Source of the DNA: Astrocystis sublimbata | Taxonomy: Eukaryota > Ascomycota > Sordariomycetes > Xylariales > Xylariaceae | Length of the DNA: 64,000 bases | Direction of reading: 5' to 3' | NCBI GenBank assembly: GCA_022453515.1 | Contig: JAJNNY010000009.1 | Span: 372,001-436,000, forward strand | Part shown: piece by piece, positions 10,186 through 21,957 of the stretch | Layout of the letters: each line of letters starts with the position of its first letter | How positions within the stretch are numbered: the stretch's first letter is position 1 | Notes under the pieces: generated by a model | What the model saw: only the letters and a program-made list of their open reading frames with translations | Database searches by the model: none | What the model was told of the DNA's origin: nothing | Position numbers and translations under genes: made by a program

Positions 10186-12907
10186 ACAACCGGTGGTTGA
10201 GTGAGACTATGAACAGGTATCTAAATTGAACGATTGAACTTGATTAGAACAGAACAGGGACATAGCATGACAAGGAACCGTCACCTGATCCCTTGCCATT
10301 ATTATCCCCTTGGACAGTCCGTGGAGTGAGTAGCAAGCGCGGAGTGACAGATGTAGGATACTTTGTTTAGTAACAAGAAAACCTCCATCTCTTTCACACC
10401 GTTTCGTCATCCAGGCCTCCTTCAGCACAAATCGCTCTCTCACACTTACATCGCCTGCGGAATACCAGCCAGCGTCATGTGGTGGACGCAATCACGCAAC
10501 CATTGGCCCCGTCCACTGGACTGCCAGGATATCATGTGCTGCTGTATTCCCGCAGCAGGTCAGTCTCTTGGCCATGAGCACCGACTGATGGCTGGGAAGC
10601 TTTCCTTCCCGTCTCGATACCTCAAGTGGAACAGAAACTTTGCACTGCGTGGTGTAGGGACGGGCGGGGATTTCTGATGATGCTGCATGAATTCATGGAT
10701 GTACTAGCAGCTCGAAAGCCACATCACACCGACTCTGTCGGAACCGAGATATGCAGGTTGGTTTCTGCTATCGATGAAGCATTTGGGTTGACCGAGCCCC
10801 TCACCGATAGCTTGGTGCAACAAGCGATTGGCTCCCATTGAGCAGGTCCTCATTCTATTGGCTTGCCAATAATTAGTCCAAGATGGGCTCCCAGGAAGCA
10901 GCCACTGGATGGAGGCAGCGATATCCCGAAGGGGTACAGCCCTTAGAGCGGCATGTCAAACTCGCAGGACCCCTTTGTCAGCTACCTTACATGCGTTCGT
11001 CGTCCACGAGACGAAGATGCCACGACCTATCCGGCAGTGCGGAGACAGAATAGAAGTCCTGAGTTGCCTGGGGCTTGCGAAAGTGCTACCCAGAGCCCCT
11101 CGATGGCATTCTACATGCACCGACTTTACGACTGGTGGCCCTTCCGCTAGTCGTTAATGCGACTGAATCTGGCACTCATTGGTGACTTCCATACAGCCTA
11201 CATACCAGAAGTTCTTTTCTCCATCGGAGCGATCTGATTTCCGTATGAGTCCCCTACGTTGAGCGGGCGACTGGTATGCTGACCACTACACCACCCACCA
11301 CTGAACCGAATCTGAGAAATATGTGCATAATATTCGATGAATACATTCAAACACAATACGGCGACTTTGAGGTGGATAAAGTATGGCTTGTTGTGTAAAT
11401 GCTCTCACCACAGCACATGCGCATACGTGGGGGCTGTCGTAAGAGCTCTTCGACAGCCATTATAGTGGTTTAATCCTCATCAAGTCGTCTGGCGCGAGAC
11501 GCTTGCCCTTTCCTTGCACACAATTATGTATACTAATATGGTGATGGATTTAATTTTAACTTGCCTGCTAAGAGGGTCAAAGAGAACCAAAATGCGATCC
11601 ATGGCATACGACAGCGCCAAACATGTCAAATAAAGACTAAAATTTCCAAAGTACATCAAGCGCGAAGTGAAGGGGCTCAAAAAACGAACACAGTTTCGTT
11701 GAAGTCAAACATGTTTGATATAAGCTACCTAGTCCTAGGTTCGAGGACGAAGCCTCTATGCCGTGTTAGCCAAGTGGTAAACTTAATGCGACTCGGCCTC
11801 TGAGTAATTGGTAAGTAGTCTGCTATTGTATCTTCCCCGATGCACTATAGTATGTAACTTATAATAATCGTGTTGATTGAACTGGTCCAACAAGATCCGA
11901 ATCCGACAACCTAGATGATGCAGCGTATTGTCATCGTTCCATTGTGCCCCCCGCGTACTTGATAGAGCGCAGCACGGACTACATGTCGAATACAATGTAT
12001 ATAACATGTAATTATGTGCGGGAGTGCCGTGTGTACCCTCGATGTCGAGAATAATATCACTGATTGCTATATACTCGACATTAAGGTCTATCATTAAAAA
12101 TCTAAGCATATGAGTCAGCTCAAGGAGAAGTTTCAGCCCTTTGGCTTCGTTCGAGGTCATGCTAGCCAGGCGCAATTGGGGTCTGACGAAGCATCTAAGG
12201 GTTTGAGAAACAGGTAATTTGAGTAGAACGTGCTTGCCTTCCATTGCTACTTGGGAGAGCTTGATGACTTGGTTTTTCTACTACATAAATTGGCATTGTC
12301 CCCTTTCTTTCACTCTAGCGTCCAAGTTGTGCCTCCCGATAGACAGGGACTGTGTGTGATAGACCTGGCAAGAAAAGAAACTATGTTTCAAGAGAGAGCT
12401 CTCCATGTTTTGCTGGCAACTTAGTCCACCAATTGATGGGCACCATGCCGGCGACGGCGACCGGGCGCACATAATTACATGTTCGGTACAGATGAGAAGA
12501 GTACCGAGGTAAGTAGTGGTGCTTGCTGGATATCTGACTACGAATTGATTCCACATCAAAGTTTGGTAGATCCATGACTGCAGGATATGTTTTATTTATT
12601 CCGATACAGTACCTAGGTATGTTCGGATGACATGAACAACAATCAGAGGACCCCAAGTTGAGTGGTTGAAGTGGTCAGTATCAGCGCAGGGAGGGGAAGA
12701 GGGGTGTTGCGGAACCTCAGGGGAGCGGAGGCCCAGCTGGGAGACATTGACTAAGAGTTTAAGAGGTATTAGCCAGACAGCGCTCCAGGTGTAAATGATA
12801 TCCCCGCACAACACCTTTTAGGACATGCCAGCCTTCTCTCACGTCCTTTCTTTTCATTTACCATCAAAAGCCGACAAAAGGCATACCCTCTCCCAGCTAA
12901 TACGACA
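10186..12907. other. Gene-poor interval
   Basis: About 2.7 kb with only short frames (10626-10841, 10953-11150, 11783-12244 minus) that match nothing I recognise and lack clean splice or start context. A possible tRNA relic lies at about 11230-11300 on the minus strand. No transposon ends or long repeats were seen. Confidence 0.5.
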
Positions 12908-13751
12908 ATGTTTCGCCTAATGAATGTTCCTCGCATGATACCAGCAGTGAAATACCACGGCCAGTATGCAGGAGATCATTCGATCCCTACCTTTAAAGCC
13001 CCTTTCCTGCCCACGCGTACCTCAAGTTCCCAAAACACTGGATCGCAAAACACTGGATCGCAAAACACTGGATCGGAAACCAATGAACTAGTAAGGAAAC
13101 AAAACACCTACACGACTTACACAAATAAGTATGGAGAAGAGGTACGGTTAGCCTCTAATTATCCTTCAGCCAGGCCCCTTGACTAATTCAGTATATATAG
13201 ATGATCTTCGACTGGAAGCCTGCGCCACCGGGCTACACATTGGTTCCCATTGGTAATCGATATATTACTCGGCGCTGCCGTGATCTTGCCGAAGAACGCA
13301 ACCAGAAGATTTACGCCAAATATGTGAGAATTGGATTCATTCATGCTATCATCACCTCTGTGGCTTACTGTGACGATAGCTTTCGAGGACCAGAAGGAGA
13401 CCTCCGATCCCAGCAGGTCTTTACGTTCCACGAGATATCTTCATCATGGTCAAATCTGATTACAAAGAAAAGGAAGCGGCGGCAATGGAAAAATGGATGA
13501 AAAAGCTCGACAAAGAATACCCAAAGATACCGCCAACACATAAGGTCAAGATCCGTCGACTCTGCTACTCGCTTGACTCAGATAGCACAAGCAAATCAAA
13601 GTGGGCGAAGACCCTCGAAGACATCCGACGCTACGTCCTGTCTAAGTACACGGCCTTCGATTCTCTTATTAAGCAGGAGGACAGCGCGCAAGCGATATCT
13701 CAGGCGCGCGAGAAGGCCGACAAGATCTTGTCGACTTGGCGCGGCGATTGA
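12908..13751 (+). CDS. DUF2293-domain protein
   Basis: Proposed exons 12908-13141, 13201-13323 and 13380-13751 give 242 residues with all phases kept. Exon 2 has the DUF2293 opening block (PAPPGYTLVPIGNRYITRRC), and exon 3 continues with GLYVPRDIF and the helical EYPKIPP segment. The family is found in bacteria and fungi; its function is unknown. Exon 1 is inferred: it supplies 78 residues including three QNTGS repeats, and its GTACGG donor plus TATATAG acceptor join in phase 0 to ATG 13201. That ATG could instead be the true start, which would shorten the product by 78 residues. The 56-nt second intron ends at GTGACGATAG. Confidence 0.65.
13031..13075 (+). repeat. 15-bp tandem repeat, 3 copies, coding
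   Basis: CAAAACACTGGATCG occurs three times in a row and encodes QNTGS repeats in the N-terminal part of the DUF2293 gene. Being a multiple of three, copy-number change would not shift the frame. Confidence 0.9.
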
Positions 13752-14365
13752 AGCATCTGAGGATGATATCAATTAAGTAATGAGTTTGCTCATGTTTTGG
13801 CGTTTGGGGAACTCTCTTTCCGGACGTTAGAACTTCCTGTCCTTGACGAGGCTTCTACACCAACGCTTGTTGTAACATTTGTATTTCATGCCCGGCGTGC
13901 CAAACATTGAGAGATTCGGAGGGGGGTGCTCCCGATTGTAACCATGGAGCTTGGGCATATTCGCTCCGTATTTAGTTCATTTTTCTGTAGTAAATTACTT
14001 AATTATTGATTAGACCTGCATCTGAACAGGTACTGTACATTCCGATGTAAGTGCCTACCCCGAGTGCCCGAATGGGATACCTGTTAAATCTAGGTACGTC
14101 CGGGGTTGCCTGGCCCACTAATTAGCTCCCACCCCATCCATTCCATGCATTGCGCCAGTGGTGGAGTCGCCACAACGACCTGGGGAACGACGTACCTACA
14201 GAGCCTACCTCGCCTAGGTACCTGAGGTAATCGTACCTGTCACGGTAATCGCCGAAACCGAGCTTCATCAAACACCCATCTCGCCCAGCCCTGTGGACAA
14301 CAGCCGACCATAATCAATCTCGTCGGATGAATCCCACCGCATAACGATACCGCTTTCGCGCCATC
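13752..14365. other. Intergenic, probable EMC6 promoter
   Basis: No gene. Several TAGGTACCTGAGGTA-type motifs lie at about 14088-14240, immediately upstream of EMC6. Confidence 0.5.
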
Positions 14366-14803
14366 ATGCCGACCGAAAAGGAATTCCAGATCGCTCCGAT
14401 CGTGCCGGAGTCGGTCATGCACAACACCAAGGCAAGTCAGCTCTGCCGGTTCCCTACCTCCCTCCCTACCCACCTACCGTGCTATGAGCTAACATCGGTT
14501 CGCCTTCCTCAGGCCCTATCGAATCTCCAGAACCTCACAGCCTCGATATTCGGCGCCGCCGCCGGCATCCTCGGCCTCGAGTCCTACAGCGGCTTTCTCT
14601 TCTACTTCATCTTCACCCTGCTCACCACCGCCCTCTTCTACTTCATCCGGGTCGCGCCCACGTCGCTGAAGGCCGGGAATGCCATGTTCGACACGAGCCG
14701 GTACTACAGGTCGTCCTTCGAGTTCTGGAGCGGCGGGCTGCTGGGTGGCATGGCGGGGTACATATTAACGTGGACGTTATTCTACGGCTTGGTCAGAGCA
14801 TGA
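14366..14803 (+). CDS. EMC6: ER membrane protein complex subunit 6
   Basis: Exons 14366-14431 and 14513-14803 encode 118 residues, close to the usual length of about 110. The EMC6 signature (VPESVMHNTK, then LSNLQNLTASIFGAAAGILG) is exactly continuous once the intron is removed. Two to three hydrophobic segments follow (FLFYFIFTLLTTALFYFI and GGMAGYILTWTLFYGL). EMC6 is a core subunit of the ER insertase that places tail-anchored and multi-pass proteins in the membrane. The intron has a GC donor (GCAAGT) instead of GT, is 81 nt long and has no in-frame stop, so a retained intron would insert 27 residues. The gene converges with the GTPase gene, with 240 bp between the stop codons. Confidence 0.92.
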   Translation: MPTEKEFQIAPIVPESVMHNTKASQLCRFPTSLPTHLPCYELTSVRLPQALSNLQNLTASIFGAAAGILGLESYSGFLFYFIFTLLTTALFYFIRVAPTSLKAGNAMFDTSRYYRSSFEFWSGGLLGGMAGYILTWTLFYGLVRA

Positions 14804-15043
14804 TGCTCTTTGTAGAAGCTGGGAGAGCATCAGGGTTTCATGGCGGCGTTGGGGTATTGGAAGAAGAAAAAAGACAAGCTGAAATTTTATATACTCAAAC
14901 TCTATCCACATGCGCTGCAGCTAGAACCAGCTAGCTTCGCTAACAAAACAACAAACAACAAGAACAACAACAATACCCAAACATCGCACCCCCTACGCTA
15001 TATATAACTGAAACGCTATTGCGTATATCTAACGCCGGGTTGC

Positions 15044-17635
15044 TTATTCGATGACCTCGATCACCTTACCGACAAGCGCATCTAGTCCACCAGACTTGTC
15101 TTTGATGCCCCCTTCGAGTAACACGACGCGAGACCCTAGCTCGATCCACTCCCTGTTCGACAGGAGCTCCAACTTGACATGGTATTCCGCGTGGAATGTT
15201 TCCAGATCTGCTTCAGATCTCGTACGTTGGAGCTCGATATGATCGCTCATGCCGAAGATATCATCGTGATCCTCGCTTCTCGCTTGCCGTGGATCAAACT
15301 GTGATTTTTGCTGTGACACTCGTAAAACCCGCACCGCTGCGCGCACCATGCCGACATACGCATTAACCAGGCTGCCGGCGGCGAGTGACTGTACATCTTC
15401 CGTCGTGAAGGATGCCGTGAAACCTGTGGAAGCCTGGAGGGATAGTCCTGTCTCGATCATGTGCCGACTAGGCATGGCCATGACTTGACCTTTGCGAATC
15501 CTAGGGGCCGAGCTACTCTGCTTTTCTAACGGGTGCTCGTCGGGGTCAGACGGCCCTTCGTCGAGAGCATCAAACACTACCTGAATAGACCCGGCTTGGC
15601 CTGCCTCGATGGATCGCACCGGCAGTCGAAGCTCGCGGATATTGATAATGGTAGCATTGCGCCACTCGCCTTCGATCTTGGACGCTGATACGGCATTACG
15701 TACGCTCCAACGGGCATATTCCGCAGACGAGGGATGTGGTAGAGAGAGGCCGTATCCTGGAGAAGGCTGGTCGTTTGGCACCAGTGCTGCTCCTGCGTCG
15801 TCGTCTTCTGCCGGGAAAGGGCCCAAAACTACTTGATCTCCAATCGATAACCTTCCAAAACGTAAATAGCCGGTGACAACCGGAGCCCTATCATCGGCGT
15901 TTTGGCCCTGCGTGCTCTGCGCGCGGCTGCGAGCCAACTCGAATACTTCGTCGATATGGAATAAAGCCGCAGGCTGCTCAGGATTGAGTGCAAGCGGGAC
16001 GAAGTCTTGAGCAGTTGGTGCAGGTGGCACTGGTAGACTTGCCAAAAATGCATGTATCAACCCTATGCCATCTCCCTTGATAGCACTCGTCAGGACAACT
16101 GGAACCACAGCAAGCGGATCGCGTGTTTGAGTTATGGCATCGATGACCTCGGTTTGGATCTGTGCTTGATCTCGGTCTGAAATCTCGGAACAGTCCGCCG
16201 ATGCCGAGCCCGTGAACAATTTCGGAGTCCGGCCTGTGGCTTTCGTCTTGGTAAATATCTTGCTCAGCTTCCCTTTCAACTCCGGCCGTTGTGTTTTGTC
16301 AAGTTTCGTTATCAGGATCACAAGCGGGATTTGAAGCTTCAGACATAAATCAAGATGGGCCATGGCAAGTTCTATTCCTGCAACTCCATCACTTGGGGGT
16401 CCGTCTACACCGGTCAACAAGTGTGTACCAGTGGTGATGGCGTCTTCATCGCTAGCTGCAATGCATAATAAAGTCCAATGCGGAGCCCATCCGACTAGAG
16501 CTCGAAGGGTCGTCCTCTGATACCGAGGGTGGCCAGCCGAATCCAACAGGAAGACGAGTCGGCCATCTTGGGCGCGATCGTGAATGTCAGGCCAGGCTTT
16601 GCTATCCATGCAAGTGTAATTGAAAACGCTACGGTCTTCGTAGCCAATAAGTTCTTGAGCGATGGAACTCGTGCGACCCGAAGCGACTTCATGGCGGTGC
16701 TTTAACAAGTAACTCCTGCTTCGGCCTTTGCCATCATCCAGAGTGCCATTCGCGAGTGTTCCGAGAAGAGTTGTTTTGCCTGAGGTAGTTGGTCCCGTCA
16801 ACAAGACACGAAGTTGCTCAACCGTGGATGCACCCCTGCGAAGAGCTTCGTTATCATCATTTGCCGCAGTTCCGCTCGACCTGTCCAATATGATCGGCAT
16901 GACCAAGGCTTCCGCAACCCATAGATCTTCACAACGCAGTTGGGGCTGCGAACTCTGGGTTCTGTCGAGCCACTCGCAAGTTCCAACGGCTTTCATTCGC
17001 CGAACCTCCACTCTGCAGCCTAAACTAGCCGCCATCACCTTCAAGGTTGTCATGCTGTCATCCATTTCTTCCTTGGTCAACCCTACAAATGTGCCATCAT
17101 CAGCGACTCCGATCTCGTACAGAGCCCCGTTCGACTCTTCCAAGCCTGGGAGTAATTGTCTGGGCTCCTGCAAGGTCGCAAGCTCGGTATTGTCTTCGGG
17201 CAGTTGAGGAATAACGAGATCACCTTTCGCAGTAGCATGCTCTGGTGAGGATTGCTTCAGTCTCCAAAGCAATTGAGTAGTCAGGCGGTGTAACCGATTC
17301 TGTCTGGTTTGGTTGGAAGAGGCGAGTAGAACAGGTTGTGCACGAGCCTGTTGCAGCTTCTTGTGTACACCGGATCCGACGAGGCCAGCAGTAGTGCTCA
17401 TTTTCTGGTATGCTCTCCGAGGACGCAGCAACAGATGAAGTTTGTACTCAATAGGTCCCTCCTGTGGCTCGGCCTCCAGCCGATCGACTTCGGAGTCAGA
17501 TGCGGGCTCCGAGTCGACGAGTGCACTGGTTGAAAGACATCGCTCGCTATTAGACCGTCTTCCTGCCTCCTGGCCCGCTTCCCATGGTGAACTGACGCGC
17601 GGAGGCTCGTCGGAGAATGTGAAGACTGCGGCCAT
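15044..17635 (-). CDS. GTPBP1/2-type translational GTPase
   Basis: A single-exon frame of 863 residues from ATG 17635. G1 is GPTTSGKT (281-288), G3 DSAGH (365-369), G4 TKLD (443-446) and a G5-like TSAIKGDG. An EF-Tu-like domain 2 and domain 3 follow (GYLRFGRLSIGDQVVLGPF onward). The roughly 280-residue N-terminal extension is characteristic of the GTPBP1/GTPBP2 family, which is related to EF-1A and is linked in animals to mRNA turnover and rescue of stalled ribosomes. The function in fungi is less clear. The frame stays open for 27 codons upstream of the ATG but has no ATG there, so 17635 is the natural start. A-rich repeats (CACAGAAAAAAAC units) lie just upstream at 17640-17720. Confidence 0.85.
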   Translation of the reverse strand: MAAVFTFSDEPPRVSSPWEAGQEAGRRSNSERCLSTSALVDSEPASDSEVDRLEAEPQEGPIEYKLHLLLRPRRAYQKMSTTAGLVGSGVHKKLQQARAQPVLLASSNQTRQNRLHRLTTQLLWRLKQSSPEHATAKGDLVIPQLPEDNTELATLQEPRQLLPGLEESNGALYEIGVADDGTFVGLTKEEMDDSMTTLKVMAASLGCRVEVRRMKAVGTCEWLDRTQSSQPQLRCEDLWVAEALVMPIILDRSSGTAANDDNEALRRGASTVEQLRVLLTGPTTSGKTTLLGTLANGTLDDGKGRSRSYLLKHRHEVASGRTSSIAQELIGYEDRSVFNYTCMDSKAWPDIHDRAQDGRLVFLLDSAGHPRYQRTTLRALVGWAPHWTLLCIAASDEDAITTGTHLLTGVDGPPSDGVAGIELAMAHLDLCLKLQIPLVILITKLDKTQRPELKGKLSKIFTKTKATGRTPKLFTGSASADCSEISDRDQAQIQTEVIDAITQTRDPLAVVPVVLTSAIKGDGIGLIHAFLASLPVPPAPTAQDFVPLALNPEQPAALFHIDEVFELARSRAQSTQGQNADDRAPVVTGYLRFGRLSIGDQVVLGPFPAEDDDAGAALVPNDQPSPGYGLSLPHPSSAEYARWSVRNAVSASKIEGEWRNATIINIRELRLPVRSIEAGQAGSIQVVFDALDEGPSDPDEHPLEKQSSSAPRIRKGQVMAMPSRHMIETGLSLQASTGFTASFTTEDVQSLAAGSLVNAYVGMVRAAVRVLRVSQQKSQFDPRQARSEDHDDIFGMSDHIELQRTRSEADLETFHAEYHVKLELLSNREWIELGSRVVLLEGGIKDKSGGLDALVGKVIEVIE

Positions 17636-19144
17636 GACGACAGAAAAAAACCACAGAAAAAAACCACAGAAAAAAGCAATAGCAATAGCAAAGGGGAAAG
17701 CAAAGGGGAAAAGCAAAGCGGAAGAGGAACTTGAGTCTATCGCCCGAGGTTGGCCTGAAATGGGTAGGCTTTGTTGTGAGGGTAATTTAATTGTATGTGA
17801 TAGTAATACAATCGATTTTGGATGTTTCGGTTATGTCCTCACCCTTATCCGCATTCCTCTGGTCCTTTTTACTATTGCGTGAATGGAAGCCATCTGTTGA
17901 TGAATATAAAACAGCTTTCGTGTTGTCATTTTCAGTGATTAGCGCGTCGGGAGATGTGACGAGGCGCTGGTTGATCGATGAGATACGCGATGGTGAGGAG
18001 TTCAGTGTGAAGTCATCGTCAAGTTGCGTAGAAGATAGTGCTAGTAGAGTAACTGGGCGCGACCGAGTAGGTATATGCTATGTGAGGAGGTAGATATATA
18101 CATACCCAAGGTACTATATGCAAACCTGAAGATGTAGGGAAGAGTCACACGGCACGACGACAAGGTAGATCAGGCGGTGTTGCGAAACGGACCAATCATG
18201 AGTCATCTGGGGAACGGCCTTGGTCAACGAGCCGTACCTACCTAAACGCCTAACACTGTACATAGCACATGCAGCCACCCCTGCAGCCACCTCCTCAACT
18301 TCCAGACCTTAAGTACCTGGCGAGCCTGGATGCCTGGCATGCCTGGAAGAAGCATGCGGCTGATAGACCAGGCCCGCCAGGTTGACCAGAAAATAAATAT
18401 ATTTATGTAGTACTCGCCGAGCTTGCCTAGGAATACCTATTAATCTGGAACCTTACTTACATGAAGCACTTGCATTTAATTTTCACAATATGGCCTTTGG
18501 CAGATGCTATGGATACGGTCAAGGGCCATGTATTGTTTCACACTGTTTGGTACGGAAGGCTTTGCGATCTTTTCCATGCTCTGGAGATCCGTGACCTTAT
18601 AAGAGTGTTGTTGTAGGAGTAAAAGTGAAAATACTGTAGTTTGGTTCTAGTCAAGCTGCCACAGGCGAGACGGGTATAAGTGCAGTCGGTGTTATCTGGC
18701 CCGGGGATCAATGATGTTACTCGTAGCGCTTTCCGACGACTGTGCCCCGCTGACAGGTCACTGCCTCCCGTCGGGTGCTGCTGCGGCTTGCAGACTGACG
18801 AGTCGTCCCTGCTCCATTCGACCCTGAAATCGCCCCAGGCCGCGAGCTTGGTTGGTACAAGGCCCGCCAGGACCCCCCAGACCAGCGTCAGCCCCTCGGA
18901 ACTAACCTTACTAAGTTTAGTTACCTAAAGCACCTAACCTAAGGCACCACTTGTTAGATCGCCCCCACCAGCCTAAGACTCCCAAGACACCTCCTTGAAC
19001 CACACCTCAGGCAACCTCCCATTTATCTATCAACTCCAGACACATCGGCATCTTCGACGACACAACAACACTACGCTGCTCTGTTACTATCTCTCTCCCC
19101 AGACAAAAATCTACCGTGTTCGCCAGCGAACCATTACAAACAAC
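17636..19144. other. Intergenic between divergent genes
   Basis: About 1.5 kb separating the GTPase (minus) from SEC9 (plus). It contains short A-rich direct repeats at 17640-17720 and TACCTACCTAA motifs near 18235. The last 200 bp are CT-rich and may include the SEC9 leader. No gene seen. Confidence 0.5.
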
Positions 19145-21251
19145 ATGAAGAAGTTCTTAGGAGGAAAGAAGTCAAGCGACAAAGACGACGACTCCAATCG
19201 CAATGCCCTCTTCGGTTCCAGGGGCTCTAAATCGTCAAAAGCCGAGAATCCCTATGCCCAGACTGGGCCCGATCCGTACACAGAGGACAACACCAAATAT
19301 GCGGGTTAGTAGAGACGTTCGACCGTGCTGACTGCTGATTATGCCAGTACTAACGACACTCGTTCAGGCAACATGAACCAATACCAGCCATCCCCTGGAC
19401 CACAAGGCTTCAGTCGGAACAATAGTGCTGGATCCACAGCGACCGCTCCTCCCCCATACTCAGATCAACAAGCAACGGGTGGCTACGGCAATAATCGTTA
19501 CGGCGCGTCTGGGGGTTATGGCAGCAACAGCAAGTACGCAGGCGCGAGCTCCAACTACCCAAGTGCTTCTAGGCAAGGCGGCTATGGCGGTCTCGGTCGG
19601 ACTGACAGTACGAGTACGGTAAGGAAAATATACCATCCCCGCGGACGGCAGAAAAATCCAAATCTAACAAGCATCAGGACGCCCAACGCGATGCTCTCTT
19701 CTCCGGTGCCCGCGATCGATACCAACAGCAGGCGCCCACGGCTGCTGGTGACGGCGGTAATACTGGCTCAGATCCTGCTGCTGGTGGTAACAAATATGAT
19801 GGCTATGGCGCGCGGCGGGAAATGACCGAGGTATGATCCTGTCCACCTGTTGGTGCTACTGAAACACGAATTGACAGCCCTAACCCGAACTGCAGGAGGA
19901 GCGAGAGGCAGAAGAATACCGCGACTTAAAGAAACAGATCAACCAGACCACTCAGGACAGTTTAGCGACCAACCAAAATTCATTGCGTTACATGAACCAA
20001 GCCCTCGATAGTGGATTGTCGACGTACGCGAGACTCGGCGGTCAGTAGATTAAAGTGTTTCGCACGAGTATTCGTTGAGCTAACCATTTGCTAGCACAAA
20101 ACGAGCGTTTGCATCATAGTGAGTACTAGGTTCCTCAATATGGGAAGAACATCCTACTGACTCAGGACAGCCGATCAGCTGCTTGACACAGCGACGGAAT
20201 CACATCGTCATGCAGAAGCCCAAGTTAGTAAATTCCAGTCTTATAATCCCATTCGGCAAAAGTTGTGCACTTTGAGTACTGCTCAATTATGCATGCGCTT
20301 AAAACATCTGATTCACGAGTTCAAACTTCCCCAAAGACGGCAGATTCTAACTTGTTTTCTCTAACAGACCAAAAAATTGAAGTCGCTAAATAGGAGCATG
20401 TAAGTATCCCACAAATCAGCAGTTAGTTTGAGCGGCAACTAATAGGCCCAGGTTCGCTGTTCATGTCAACAATCCGTTCACCGAAAAACGGAAAACCGCA
20501 GAAGGTATAGTGGAACGTCTCCTGGCATTAGAAATGATCTATTGGCTTACTTGATATTAGCCGAGGCGAGGCTTGTTCAACAAAACCAATCCGATCGCGA
20601 GATTCGCGAGGCGTCCCGAAGGGACAAATGTAAGCTCTCCATACAGAAAACTCCAAAGAATATGACTTTGAAGGTAGGCTTAAGCGCTAAAATCTAACAT
20701 GGTATGGACAGTTGCTCAACACTCGCGGGTGGAACGAAACATGGCTGGCTTTGACAACACTGGTTCGTCCAACTCTGCCACGGGGGCGAATCGCCCCGAC
20801 AGGAACAAGTACAGTACGTATACTACTGTTGTTTCCTGACCTTGAAACTTTAATGATGCGCGACAATTTCTAACCTTTCGACAGTGCTGGAAGATGACTC
20901 CGACGAAGAGGGTGCGGCGCAGTTAGACGCTGCGAACGACCAGATTGAGAAGGGTAAGTGGTTAGAGAGGCTCTTGATATGTTCCCTTTTCATATCCCTG
21001 GGCTCTCTTGCTAACGTCAATGATTTTATAGATTTGGAAGCCATGTCTCAGGGAGTATCTCGACTCAAGGCCATTGGTAAGGCCATGGGCGAGGAACTAG
21101 ACCACGGCAACAAGCTCATCGATAGGATTGGCGCGAAGGTATGTTGAACAATATCCACAACGGCAAAGATCTAGACTGACTTTCAATGTAGACGGACCCT
21201 CTCGACGATCAGATTAGAGTGACGAACGCCAGGATGAACCGAATCAAGTAG
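19145..21251 (+). CDS. SEC9: Plasma-membrane SNAP-25-type t-SNARE Sec9
   Basis: Thirteen exons: 19145-19304, 19368-19618, 19678-19830, 19896-20040, 20095-20118, 20171-20223, 20368-20399, 20446-20504, 20561-20629, 20712-20813, 20885-20953, 21032-21138 and 21192-21251. All phases close, giving 427 residues. The N-terminal half is Gly/Ser/Gln-rich and disordered. Two SNARE helices follow, a Qb helix around TYARLGAQNERLHH and a Qc helix around DLEAMSQGVSRLKAIGKAMG ending DPLDDQIRVTNARMNRIK. There is no membrane anchor or palmitoylated Cys linker, as in yeast Sec9. Sec9 pairs with Sso-type syntaxin and Snc synaptobrevin for exocytosis at the plasma membrane and hyphal tip. The 24-nt fifth exon is the least certain, because other acceptors nearby could be used for exon 6. 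Confidence 0.92.
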
Positions 21252-21957
21252 AGCGTTCTGCATAAACGATGTAGCTACTCTTGGCTTAAGATAGGAGTGA
21301 GTAACCTAGAACTGCGTTGGTTATCAGAGAGCCATTTTGTCTACCGGCTAGGCAGGCTTCTCAATGGATGGACATAGCGAGGATTATGATCGATCCATGC
21401 CCAAATGCTTCTGCTTTGAACAACCCAGATTTATGACGGGTGAAACTAGATGTAACATCCACATCGTGCTTCGTACCAGGAAGTAGAGTTTTGTATCCCT
21501 ATGTACCTAGGTATAGTTGGGTGACGTTAGACTGATAGGGCCCCCAAAATTGAACATTGCAAATTCTACGTCCATCGTGTAAGCGTTTGTTTGGTAGGCA
21601 ATAGGTACTATAACTGGACTCAGCTTGCCCATGCAATATTCCCAATACCAACGTCGATGGCGTTCATACAATTTGCGCACTCAAATCAATTGAAATCAAC
21701 CTTATGTGTTCGCTGTAGGTGTAAAGCGAAACAGCTCTATGCAAAAAGCCATCGGGGAATATGCTTAAGCTGTGGTGGAGTTCACAAGCCGGAATGGTAC
21801 AGTGAAAAGCTATCCCGCATTGGGAAGCGGATACTGTACTGTGAGCAGGCCTCTCTCCCAGTGCAGGTGTCACTGTCATTGGCGGAACCACCACTGCTGT
21901 AATTATAATGACTCTATACTTGCCTCCTCGGATACCTCATGTGGTACAACACACGCA
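21252..21957. other. Intergenic, nothing firm
   Basis: About 700 bp between SEC9 and SDHAF3. A 103-codon frame at 21591-21902 has C-x-C pairs but no start context, no recognised family and no splice support; it was not called. Confidence 0.5.

Noticed and set aside
10626..11157. Short plus-strand ORFs that might be exons of one gene
   Set aside because: No donor/acceptor pair joins them convincingly and no family motif is visible.
11756..11825. Possible tRNA on the plus strand (TTAGCCAAGTGGTAAAC)
   Set aside because: Resembles a D-arm only; acceptor and T-arm do not form and no consistent anticodon stem exists.
11783..12244. 153-codon minus-strand ORF
   Set aside because: No recognised family and no coding-like bias; not supportable as a gene.
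17636..17716. 27-codon hydrophobic N-terminal extension of the GTPase (possible signal anchor)
   Set aside because: The extension contains no ATG; it is translation of the A-rich repeat opposite strand and would need a non-AUG start.
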